Shown here one piece after another: positions 16,673 through 24,007 of a DNA stretch of 64,000 nt. The stretch's first letter is position 1. The number at the start of each line of letters is the position of its first letter. Under the pieces are notes generated by a model that did no database searches, had not been told where the DNA came from, and saw only the letters and a list, made by a program, of their open reading frames with translations. Origin of the DNA: Cohnella pontilimi (GTDB lineage Bacteria > Bacillota > Bacilli > Paenibacillales > Paenibacillaceae); assembly GCF_005049045.1 (NCBI RefSeq), contig NZ_SUPK01000001.1, forward strand, positions 372,001-436,000, written 5' to 3'. Position numbers and translations under genes: made by a program.

Positions 16673-18982
16673 TTACAAATACGGATTTTCGTGCTTTGCC
16701 TTCAGCCGGCTCCAACGGCGCTCGATCTCGTCTTCGAATTCGCGCAGCGTTTCGGCATACTCCGGTTTGGACAGATGCTTCGTTTTGCCCATCATCTGCA
16801 GCCATTCCGACACCGGCACCCGCTTGCCCTTCTCTTCCGGGTTATACGTGATCGTGGTGACCCCTTTCTCCACTTCATAGAGCGGGAAGAAGCAGGAGTT
16901 CACCGCCTGTTCGATGATCGTAGAGCCGTCCTTGTCGTCGGACAGCCAGTTCAGCGGGCAGGTAATCAGTATTTTGCCGTACACCATGCCGACATTTTGC
17001 GCGTACCACTGCGCCTTTGCCGCTTTGCGCAGCAAGTCCTGCGGATTCGCTTCGCTGCCTGTGAACACGTAAGGAATATTCGTGGCCGCCATAATTTGCG
17101 CCGTATCCTTATGGTGGAACACTTTGCCGCCCTGTGCCTTGCCGACGTTCGACGTGGAGGTACGGTGCCCCATCGGAGTGGAGTAGGACAGCTGAGCGCC
17201 CGTGTTCATATAGCCTTCGTTATCGTACTCCAGAATGATCATGCGGTGATTCCGAAGAGCCGCGCCGATCGCTGGCCCCATCCCGATATCCATGCCGCCG
17301 TCACCGGTAATCATGACGAAGGTGAAATCGTCTTTCAAGCCGAGATGATCGAGTTCTCCGCGGCGTTTACGTTCTTGGAACATTTCGACGACGCCGGACA
17401 AGGTGGCCGCTCCGTTCTGGAACAGGTTGTGAATGTAGGTGGCTTTGTGGGCGGAGTACGGATAACCGGTCGTTACGACCATCGCGCAGCCCGTATGGAA
17501 CAACGCGACGATGTCCCCTTCAATGCCTTTGAAAAACAGCTCGAGTCCCGAGAAAATGCCGCAGCCCGGACAAGCGCCGTGTCCCGGTGCAATGCGCTTC
17601 GGCTTCTTGGTGAGGGAACGCAGCGGTGGTACGCGCACATTGAGTTTGCCGGTCTCTTCATCCGGCGTCACCGTAATCAACCCGGTCTTGAGATCCTCGT
17701 ATTTCATCGGCTCAAGCACACGCTTCGGCGCCTTCGCAGCGTCGCCAGGCGTATGACCGTGATAATCAAACGGCTTCTCGACGTGCCCCTTCTCTACCGC
17801 GTCGATCGCGTATTCGAACAATTTGAGGCCGTCTTCCGCATAAAAATCTTTGCCGCCCAAGCCGTAAATCCGGCTGATCACCATGGTGTTATGGTTGCCG
17901 TACGTTTGAAGAGCCGCTTTGATTTCCATCACCATATTGCCGCCGTGGCCGCCGTATGAATCCGCACGGTCTCCGACCGTGACGGCTTTCACGTTCTGAA
18001 GCGCTTCGGCGATCGCCTTCGCCGGGAATGGCCGAATCATGTTCGGAGAAATCGATCCTGCCTTCACGCCTTGAGCGCGAAGCTGGTCGACCACGTCCTT
18101 GATAATTTCTGCGGACGAGTTAAGCAGGAATACCGCCACTTCGGCGTCTTCCATCCGGTACAGGTCCAGAACGGGATAATCGCGTCCCGTGAGTTCGGCG
18201 TATTCATTGCGAATCCGGTCGAACACGGCTTCCGCTCTGTACATCGCCATCGATTGCTGATAGCAGTTGTTGATGTAATCGGGTTCGTTCATGTAAGGTC
18301 CGACGGTAATCGGGTTCTCGCGGTCCAGCACGTGTACGAAGCCTTCCGGTGGCCGCTCGCCGACGAACTTGAGCACATCTTCCCGATCGGCGAACGTCAT
18401 GACTCGCCGTTTCTGGTGGCTCGTGAAGTAGCCGTCCGACGCCACCAGTACGGGCAGCCGGACTTCCGGATCTTCCGCCAGCTTCAGCGCGATGATGTTC
18501 ATGTCGTAGACGGCTTGCGGATCCCGGCACAGCACGATCGGCCAGCCGGTGTTCAGCGCGAAATACAAATCGGAATGGTCGCCGTGAATGTCGAGCGGGC
18601 CCGACACCGAACGGCACACCAGGTTCATGACCATCGGGAAGCGGGTGCCGGACTGAACGGGCATCTGCTCCAACATGTACAAATAACCGTTGGCGCTTGT
18701 GGCGTTAAAGACGCGGCCGCCTGCGGTGGAAGCGCCGTAGCAGACGCCTGCGGAGCCGTGTTCTCCGTCGGCCGGAATCAATACAATGTCGTGCTGCCCG
18801 TTCGCTTTCATTAAATCAAGGAACTGCGCCACCTCGGTGGATGGGGAAATCGGAAAGTATCCCATGATGTGGTAGTTAATCTGATGTGCGGCATAAGCGG
18901 CCATTTCGTTGCCCGATTCGTACACGATGCGTTGTTCGACGGTACCGGCGCGGCCCGTTTCCTTGCGAATGTCGATCGCCAT
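16673..18982 (-). CDS. 2-oxoacid:ferredoxin oxidoreductase, fused alpha-beta subunit
   Basis: 769 aa. The N-terminal half matches the alpha chain of pyruvate/2-oxoacid:ferredoxin oxidoreductases (GNEMAAYAAHQINYHIMGYF and SANGYLYMLEQM in the pyrimidine-binding domain, then the domain II region near 285-390). The second half is the beta, TPP-binding chain, with ACPGCGIFSGLELF near 487, FHTGCAMVVTTGYPYSAH, and MITGDGGMDIGMG with a downstream N for pyrophosphate-Mg binding. The partner gene 39 nt upstream supplies gamma and delta. It oxidatively decarboxylates a 2-oxoacid; pyruvate is plausible but unproved. Confidence 0.87.
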   Translation of the reverse strand: MAIDIRKETGRAGTVEQRIVYESGNEMAAYAAHQINYHIMGYFPISPSTEVAQFLDLMKANGQHDIVLIPADGEHGSAGVCYGASTAGGRVFNATSANGYLYMLEQMPVQSGTRFPMVMNLVCRSVSGPLDIHGDHSDLYFALNTGWPIVLCRDPQAVYDMNIIALKLAEDPEVRLPVLVASDGYFTSHQKRRVMTFADREDVLKFVGERPPEGFVHVLDRENPITVGPYMNEPDYINNCYQQSMAMYRAEAVFDRIRNEYAELTGRDYPVLDLYRMEDAEVAVFLLNSSAEIIKDVVDQLRAQGVKAGSISPNMIRPFPAKAIAEALQNVKAVTVGDRADSYGGHGGNMVMEIKAALQTYGNHNTMVISRIYGLGGKDFYAEDGLKLFEYAIDAVEKGHVEKPFDYHGHTPGDAAKAPKRVLEPMKYEDLKTGLITVTPDEETGKLNVRVPPLRSLTKKPKRIAPGHGACPGCGIFSGLELFFKGIEGDIVALFHTGCAMVVTTGYPYSAHKATYIHNLFQNGAATLSGVVEMFQERKRRGELDHLGLKDDFTFVMITGDGGMDIGMGPAIGAALRNHRMIILEYDNEGYMNTGAQLSYSTPMGHRTSTSNVGKAQGGKVFHHKDTAQIMAATNIPYVFTGSEANPQDLLRKAAKAQWYAQNVGMVYGKILITCPLNWLSDDKDGSTIIEQAVNSCFFPLYEVEKGVTTITYNPEEKGKRVPVSEWLQMMGKTKHLSKPEYAETLREFEDEIERRWSRLKAKHENPYL

Positions 18983-19021
18983 TGCTTATTCGCCTCTCTT
19001 CTCCCTGGGAAGATTGCTGGA

Positions 19022-20026
19022 TTAAAGTGCCAGCTTGAACCGATGTGCGACCCTGTTGGCTTCCGCATAGCCTTCTTGCTCGATCTCGCTTTCGAGCGCG
19101 TCCGTCGGACAGGCTTGCACGCATTTCAGACAGCCTTTGCAATATTGATAATCGATACCTTGGAGGAACATTTGAGGACGCCCCTTCTTGTCCGGCAGCT
19201 CCTCCCACACGAAGCAAAAATCCGGGCACACGTTATCGCAAGCCGCGCAATGGATGCATTTGTCCTCGAGAAAATGCGGCATCATGCCCGCTCTGGAGAT
19301 GCTTAAGTCCTTCAGAATGCTGTTCCCCGGATTCGTGATCGTGCCGCCGATCGGCTGGGTCTCGTAGCCGAGAACCGGCGTGTCCATCCGCACGTAATCG
19401 GGCATGCGGTCGCCTTCCGCCAGTTGGAAGAACTGGAACTTCACTTCGTCATAACCGCGCTGAAACGTATTTAACGCCGGCTGTACCGCGCCCGGGTATT
19501 TTTTCTCAAGGGATTTGCGAATGACGCCTTTCATGAACTCCGGATCCAGAAAGCCGCACAACCGGAACAAACCGCCGAGCATGGCCATGTTCACGCGGTT
19601 GTTCTCTTGCATCGAAATGCCGGTCGCGTCGACGACCGCAATCGTGCCGCCTTTCAGTTTCAACTGCTGCTTCAGCTGATCCGGCGTTTTTTTGGAGTTC
19701 ACCAGGACGATGCTGTCCTCGTACATCCCCGAAATGACGTTGTTCGTTTTCGACAAGTTCTCATGGAAAATGCCGATGACATGTGGACGTTCAACGGGAG
19801 AAGTGTCCCGGATCAAGGCATCCATGTCGCAAAAACGGATATGTGCCTTGACGGGAGAGCCTTTCTTCTCGGAGCCGTACGAACTGAAGCTGACTCCGTT
19901 CAATCCCACACCCATGACGCCGGCCTCGGCCAACATTTTACCGGCAAGATTCGCGCCGAGTCCGCCGATCGATTCCAGCCGGATTTCGAAAAAACCTAGC
20001 TCGTTCACTTTGGGCAACTGCACCAT
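19022..20026 (-). CDS. 2-oxoacid:ferredoxin oxidoreductase, fused gamma-delta subunit
   Basis: 334 aa. Residues about 12-200 form the gamma domain (SIGGLGANLAGKMLAEAG, SSYGSEKKGSPVKAHIR). A C-terminal 2x[4Fe-4S] ferredoxin domain follows, with CIHCAACDNVCP near 248 and CKGCLKCVQACP near 290. This is the electron-exit half of the enzyme and would pass electrons to a free ferredoxin. First gene of the operon; a rather long leader (288 nt to the next gene) lies upstream. AAAGGGGA precedes the start at 12 nt. Confidence 0.87.
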   Translation of the reverse strand: MVQLPKVNELGFFEIRLESIGGLGANLAGKMLAEAGVMGVGLNGVSFSSYGSEKKGSPVKAHIRFCDMDALIRDTSPVERPHVIGIFHENLSKTNNVISGMYEDSIVLVNSKKTPDQLKQQLKLKGGTIAVVDATGISMQENNRVNMAMLGGLFRLCGFLDPEFMKGVIRKSLEKKYPGAVQPALNTFQRGYDEVKFQFFQLAEGDRMPDYVRMDTPVLGYETQPIGGTITNPGNSILKDLSISRAGMMPHFLEDKCIHCAACDNVCPDFCFVWEELPDKKGRPQMFLQGIDYQYCKGCLKCVQACPTDALESEIEQEGYAEANRVAHRFKLAL

Positions 20027-20273
20027 GCTGTAGATTCGTCCCCTTTCGCGTTAAATGAGCGTAGATTAATGAGAACTTTGTAAACGATATCATTTAACAT
20101 TTTCGAGATCTTTTATGAAAATCCTGCCACACCATGGAAAAATCGGCTCATTCGTCCGCACAGTTTATGCCGTCTTCGTCCGTTCGTTGAGTGCAGGCTC
20201 AGCGCCTCCTTCGTATCATTATATGATCACAAGGGCACGGCATTGCTAGAAGGTAAAGAGTACATGTCGCGCA

Positions 20274-20301
20274 AATAAAAAACGCTCCCGAAGGAACGTT
20301 T
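20274..20301 (-). terminator. Rho-independent terminator after the SDR gene
   Basis: On the minus strand AAACGTTCC and GGAGCGTTT pair around a stable TTCG tetraloop, followed by TTTATTTG. It closes the ABC ATPase-MOSC-SDR operon. Confidence 0.85.
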
Positions 20302-20314
20302 AAGCGTGATAGCG

Positions 20315-21073
20315 TTAGTCCGGCACATAGATCATTTTACGCGTCATGCCGCCGTCGACCACGAGGTTAATTCCGGTGACGAAGTCGTTCGCCGGATCGG
20401 TTAAATAGAAGCATGCGCGCACGATATCTTCCGGTGTGCCCACCCGGCCGGCCGGGTGCTGCCGATGGTCTTCGGGGCGCAGCTTCGTGTAGTCGCCGAA
20501 TTCTATCCATCCGGGGCTGATCGCGTTAACCCGGACGCCGAATTCACCGAACGAAACGGCCATCGCATGCGTAAGAGATACGATCCCGCCTTTAGAAGCG
20601 GCGTATGCTTCGGTGTTGGCTTCCGACTGCAGCGCACGCGTCGAGGCAATATTCACAATGGAACCGTGCTTTTCCCGATTCTTCCACCTGCGTGCCGCTT
20701 CACGCGAACAGAGGAACGTCCCGCGCAAGTTGGAATCCAGCACGCCGTCCCATTCCTCTACCGTTAAATCAAGAGGAGACTTCGTGACTCCGTATCCCGC
20801 ATTGTTGATCAGAATGTCTATGCCGCCGAATAATTCATCCGCAAATGCGAACAACGCGACAATATCCTCAGGCTTCCTCAGATCAGCCGCCTTGAATCTA
20901 GCCGATCCGCCTTCTCCGACCAACCAGCCTGCGAATTGCTCTCCACCCTTTTCCGGCAAGTCCGTCGCGACAACATTCGCGCCTTTCTCCGAATAGGCCC
21001 GCACGAGGTGACTTCCGATCCCGCCTGCCGCGCCCGTGATCAGGACGGTCTGTCCTTCGAACAAGTCGATCAC
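20315..21073 (-). CDS. Short-chain dehydrogenase/reductase
   Basis: 252 aa, classical SDR. Cofactor site TGAAGGIGSHL (about 14-24), NNAG at about 91, catalytic Ser in IVNIASTRA, YxxxK as YAASK (about 159), and a DGG near the C terminus. The D at the end of strand 2 (VVATDLP) suggests NAD rather than NADP. GTG start overlapping the MOSC stop by 4 nt (GTGA), so the two are translationally coupled. The substrate is unknown. Confidence 0.88.
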   Translation of the reverse strand: MIDLFEGQTVLITGAAGGIGSHLVRAYSEKGANVVATDLPEKGGEQFAGWLVGEGGSARFKAADLRKPEDIVALFAFADELFGGIDILINNAGYGVTKSPLDLTVEEWDGVLDSNLRGTFLCSREAARRWKNREKHGSIVNIASTRALQSEANTEAYAASKGGIVSLTHAMAVSFGEFGVRVNAISPGWIEFGDYTKLRPEDHRQHPAGRVGTPEDIVRACFYLTDPANDFVTGINLVVDGGMTRKMIYVPD

Positions 21074-21753
21074 TCTCCAGTCTTTAGCCGTGCCAAACGA
21101 CTTTCAAGCATATCCAATAATACACGTGCCAATACATCGTCCAAACGAAGCAGTTGCTCAATTCCGGCAATATCTTGTTTGTTCCGGTGAAGAATCCGGT
21201 TCACCTCGGCAACCGTCACGCCGGCGAAATGCCTTTTATCATGAACGAGCACATCTCCCGCCCGTACGGAACCCGGTTCAAGTACACGGTAATAATAACC
21301 GGTCGCTCCGCTGTCCGCCACGAGTTTCGGCAATCCGTCCAAGCCCCATTTCATCGCGAGCTTCCAGCAAGGAACACGGGGCTGACTGATTTGTACGACG
21401 GCTGTTCCGACGCGAAACACGTCTCCTATGCACACATCCTCCTCCGTCGACGAACCGATGGTGAAATTTTCACCGAACGCTCCGAAGGGAAGCTGCCGCC
21501 CCAGCACTTGTTCCCAGTGCGGATAATTCACAAGGCTGTAAACACACACCGCTTTATCCGGTCCTCCGTGATGAACGCGGTCCGCCTGCTCGTCCCCTTC
21601 AATTCCTTCATATCCGAGCTCGAGCGCTCTATCCGCCGGTTCTTTGAATATCGCCGACTTCGCTTCTTTGCCTTTGAAGAAGGAAGTCTGTGCGCGCCCT
21701 CGATTCAATGATAAAAGAGGAATCTTATCCAATACCGTCAAATCTGCCCTCAA
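21070..21753 (-). CDS. MOSC domain protein (YiiM/YflK-like)
   Basis: 227 aa. MOSC core with HHGGPDKAVCVYS (about 60-72), GAFGENFTI and the invariant Cys in SQPRVPCWKLA (about 131), which in this superfamily binds the molybdenum cofactor. A C-terminal helical YiiM-type tail follows (DVLVHDKRHFAGVTVAEVN). Relatives reduce N-hydroxylated bases or oximes. It lies 20 nt after the ABC ATPase gene and overlaps the SDR gene. Confidence 0.87.
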   Translation of the reverse strand: MRADLTVLDKIPLLSLNRGRAQTSFFKGKEAKSAIFKEPADRALELGYEGIEGDEQADRVHHGGPDKAVCVYSLVNYPHWEQVLGRQLPFGAFGENFTIGSSTEEDVCIGDVFRVGTAVVQISQPRVPCWKLAMKWGLDGLPKLVADSGATGYYYRVLEPGSVRAGDVLVHDKRHFAGVTVAEVNRILHRNKQDIAGIEQLLRLDDVLARVLLDMLESRLARLKTGE

Positions 21754-21774
21754 ACGATTTCCCCCTCAAAGCCG

Positions 21775-22503
21775 TTACGACAAGCCGTTTCTTTCCACCG
21801 CGGTAAGCCGCCGGCCGCTCACTTGAATAGCAAGCCTTCCGTCCTTGAGCCCCCAAATTTCGTCCGCGAACTTCTCCGCCAATTCGATCCTGTGCAAGGC
21901 TGCAACGATGGTCGTTCCATGATCCGCGCACAGCTTTTTCATCGTGGCCATCATCGCCTCAGCCGAATGCGGATCCAAACCCGATACCGGCTCATCCGCA
22001 AACAACAGCCGCGCGCCGTGAACGAGCGAACGTGCGATGGCCACACGCTGGCGCTCTCCCCCGCTCAATTTTTCGGCTTGCCTGTGTGCATGTTCGAGCA
22101 ATCCGACCTGCTCCAGCATGTCCATAGCACCCATGTAATCGTCGTTCCGCACCATGCCGGTGATTCTGCGCCAAAGAGGCGTTTGCTCGACGTTGCCGAT
22201 CAGGACGTTTTTGAGCGCCGATTTTTTTTCATATAAAATGGGGCGCTGCTCCAAGTACGAAATTTTGCGGCGGAATTTCAACCGGGTCAGCGCACCGGCT
22301 TTCAAAATATCCTCGCCGTCGACCAAATACTCACCGGAGGTCCAGCGATCCTTCATCGCCAAACAGCGTAGAAATGCCGATTTGCCGCTGCCGCTTGCGC
22401 CGACCACAGCGACGAACCGTCCCTGCGGAAGATGCGCGTCTATTCGGTCCAAAACCGTTTTCCCTTCCGGAAGCTTAAGCGTTAATCCGCGTATGGTGAT
22501 CAT
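21775..22503 (-). CDS. Orphan ABC transporter ATP-binding protein (PhnC-like)
   Basis: 242 aa. Walker A GASGSGKSAF (about 36-45), Q-loop in ISYLEQRP, signature LSGGERQRVAIARSL, Walker B LLFADEPVSGLDP, and switch His in ALHRIEL. The closest recognisable type is the phosphonate importer ATPase PhnC. No permease or binding-protein gene is adjacent; the neighbours are MOSC and SDR genes. It therefore either serves a transporter elsewhere or has another task. It is divergent from the SOS-box gene. Confidence 0.85.
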   Translation of the reverse strand: MITIRGLTLKLPEGKTVLDRIDAHLPQGRFVAVVGASGSGKSAFLRCLAMKDRWTSGEYLVDGEDILKAGALTRLKFRRKISYLEQRPILYEKKSALKNVLIGNVEQTPLWRRITGMVRNDDYMGAMDMLEQVGLLEHAHRQAEKLSGGERQRVAIARSLVHGARLLFADEPVSGLDPHSAEAMMATMKKLCADHGTTIVAALHRIELAEKFADEIWGLKDGRLAIQVSGRRLTAVERNGLS

Positions 22504-22562
22504 CGAGTGACAAAAACTCCTTCAAAACAAGATGATTCTAGTTTATTTCATTCAGGAACACC

Positions 22563-22591
22563 TTTCCATACGAACAAATGTTTGCTATAAT
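22563..22591 (+). promoter_or_regulatory. SigA promoter of the 76-aa SOS-type gene
   Basis: -10 is a perfect TATAAT (22586-22591) with an upstream TGC (extended -10), and -35 is TTTCCA (22563-22568) at 17-bp spacing. The start codon lies about 50 nt downstream. Two LexA boxes overlap and flank it. Confidence 0.75.
22571..22584 (+). promoter_or_regulatory. LexA (DinR) SOS box 1
   Basis: CGAACAAATGTTTG fits the Bacillus SOS consensus, CGAAC-N4-GTTCG, at nine of ten fixed positions. It occupies the spacer between -35 and -10, so bound LexA would exclude RNA polymerase. Confidence 0.75.
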
Positions 22592-22598
22592 AGGAATG

Positions 22599-22612
22599 GG
22601 AACATACGTTCC
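22599..22612 (+). promoter_or_regulatory. LexA (DinR) SOS box 2
   Basis: GGAACATACGTTCC is a GAAC-ATAC-GTTC core with symmetric outer G/C and the purine/pyrimidine pattern of the Bacillus box. It lies at the transcription start region, 28 bp centre to centre from box 1. Confidence 0.75.
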
Positions 22613-22641
22613 GACCATATTTTCTCAAGGTGGGATCAAGC

Positions 22642-22872
22642 ATGGTGAACTGCGAACATATCCGATATATGGAACCTTCCAGGGGATCCAGGCCGCCAAG
22701 GGACTTAACCTTCAAATTTTTCACCGACGGCAAATTGGAGATCATCGACAATGACACCGGGACAACAATAAACCCCCGCGAATTAAGCGGGGGCAGCTAT
22801 GACTTCTACGTTCGGCAAAGAATCGCCTTCATCAAGCGGGACTTGAATGCCAAGATCGCCAAGTACGCTTAA
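22642..22872 (+). CDS. Small protein under SOS control, function unknown
   Basis: 76 aa from the ATG at 22642, with an AAGGTGGGATC ribosome site. The sequence is soluble, with a strand-rich first half (LTFKFFTDGKLEIIDNDTGT) and a basic helical second half (YDFYVRQRIAFIKRDLNAK). It has no cysteine motif and no membrane segment, so it does not resemble YneA-type division inhibitors. No family recognised. Two LexA boxes sit on its promoter, which predicts strong induction by DNA damage. It is preceded divergently by the orphan ATPase gene. The next plus-strand hairpin is at 23043. Confidence 0.75.
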   Translation: MVNCEHIRYMEPSRGSRPPRDLTFKFFTDGKLEIIDNDTGTTINPRELSGGSYDFYVRQRIAFIKRDLNAKIAKYA

Positions 22873-22890
22873 TCGCTATCTGCCACGACA

Positions 22891-23028
22891 TCACGGCAAG
22901 TTTTTGTTAATGTTGTTCAAGCTCGCCGGCAGCCTCGCCATCTTTTCTAGTTTTGGCGTAAGCGGCCGGGCGCCGAAGCGGGCTTCCCTGCGCTGGTCGT
23001 CCGCTTTCGTGCTTTTGTTGTGCGGCAT
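22891..23028 (-). CDS. Very small basic protein, function unknown
   Basis: 45 aa, reading MPHNKSTKADDQRREARFG and ending in LPASLNNINKNLP. The ATG at 23028 has an excellent site (GGGAGGTGA, 4 nt). It is basic and hydrophilic, with no membrane segment. It fills most of the 345-nt space between the SOS-type gene and the HAD gene. It faces the SOS-type gene, and the two stops are 18 nt apart. Evidence is the ribosome site and an uninterrupted frame; conservation is unknown. Confidence 0.5.
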   Translation of the reverse strand: MPHNKSTKADDQRREARFGARPLTPKLEKMARLPASLNNINKNLP

Positions 23029-23042
23029 CGGTTCACCTCCCG

Positions 23043-23068
23043 CCCTTCCTTTACCGGGAAGGGTTTTT
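23043..23068 (+). terminator. Candidate terminator downstream of the SOS-type gene
   Basis: CCCTTCC and GGAAGGG pair around a 7-nt loop, followed by TTTTTG. It is 170 nt after the SOS-type stop, and the transcript reaching it would be antisense to the 45-aa gene. On the other strand the hairpin sits just upstream of that gene's ribosome site. Confidence 0.6.
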
Positions 23069-23218
23069 GTATGTAGTTTTTCTCAATCATGGCATTTACA
23101 AACATCGGCCTTCGGGCCATAATGAAATCACTCATTTGGGGTAATATAGTCGTAATATTCCTCGCTTACAATAGATGTGCTAGGATAACCAGCCGCCATT
23201 CAAGAAGGAGTTACAGAG

Positions 23219-23983
23219 ATGAAACAAATCCTACTCTTCGATTTGGACGACACGTTGATCCACTGCAACAAGTACTTCAATCTCATTGTCGATCAATTTG
23301 CGGATGAAATGACCGGTTGGTTCGGTCCTTACGGCATCCCGACGAAGGAGATCATGAGCAAGCATACGGAAATCGATATCGCCGGCGTTAACCAACTTGG
23401 GTTCAAAAGCGAGCACTTCCCGCAATCGTTCGTCGACACATATCGGTATTTCACGGATTTAACGGGACGACGTCCTTCCCCGCAGGAAGAAGAACAGCTC
23501 TGGAAGCTCGGCATCAGCGTCTATGAGCAAGAGGTCGAGCCTTATCCCTACATGGAAGAAACACTGGAGCAGTTGAGGCGGGAAGGTCACGAACTGCATC
23601 TTTATACCGGAGGAGAACTGGCGATCCAACAGCGTAAAATCGACCGATTGAAGCTGGAGCGCTATTTCGAAGACCGCATTTATATCCGTCAGCACAAAAA
23701 CATTCAGGCCTTGGAGCAAATTCTGAGCAAAGGCGAATTTGACCGGGACCTGACATGGATGATCGGCAATTCGCTTCGCACGGATGTGATGCCCGCCTTA
23801 CAATGCGGTATTCACTCCGTCTATTTGAAGCAGGATAATGAGTGGAATTACAATTTGATTCCGATCGAAGCGCAGCCGCGCGGGGCGTTCATCACTCTTC
23901 ATGCTCTGTCGGAGGTTCCGCCGGCCATCCACCGGTATCTGCTTCAAACTTCCGATGCTCTTCCCATTACAAAACCGTCCTGA
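23219..23983 (+). CDS. HAD superfamily hydrolase
   Basis: 254 aa. Motif I LFDLDDTLIH at the N terminus (nucleophile D in DxD), motif II Thr in LYTGGE (about 136), a Lys region near IRQHKNIQAL, and motif IV as WMIGNSLRTDVMPAL. The helical cap lies between motifs I and II (type C1). Probably a small-molecule phosphatase; substrate unknown. AAGGAG ribosome site. Its stop codon lies inside the stem of the following terminator. Confidence 0.87.
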   Translation: MKQILLFDLDDTLIHCNKYFNLIVDQFADEMTGWFGPYGIPTKEIMSKHTEIDIAGVNQLGFKSEHFPQSFVDTYRYFTDLTGRRPSPQEEEQLWKLGISVYEQEVEPYPYMEETLEQLRREGHELHLYTGGELAIQQRKIDRLKLERYFEDRIYIRQHKNIQALEQILSKGEFDRDLTWMIGNSLRTDVMPALQCGIHSVYLKQDNEWNYNLIPIEAQPRGAFITLHALSEVPPAIHRYLLQTSDALPITKPS

Positions 23984-24007
23984 GGATATCCTCGGACGGT
24001 TTTTCTT
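23971..24007 (+). terminator. Bidirectional terminator between the HAD and SNF2 genes
   Basis: A long stem: AAAACCGTCC with GGACGGTTTT, plus inner GAGGAT/ATCCTC, flanked by TTTTTC on the plus strand. The HAD gene's TGA at 23981-23983 is in the stem. The SNF2 gene on the other strand ends at 24008, so both probably use it. Confidence 0.88.

Noticed and set aside
16691..17959. A 422-codon plus-strand open frame opposite the fused oxidoreductase subunit
   Set aside because: Shadow of the TPP-binding subunit gene, without start signals.
20027..20314. Rex/Fnr site or small gene in the 288-nt space upstream of the 2-oxoacid oxidoreductase
   Set aside because: AT-rich with partial symmetric stretches (ACGATATCATTT region), but no match to known operators and no frame with a ribosome site. 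Apart from the SDR terminator nothing could be supported.
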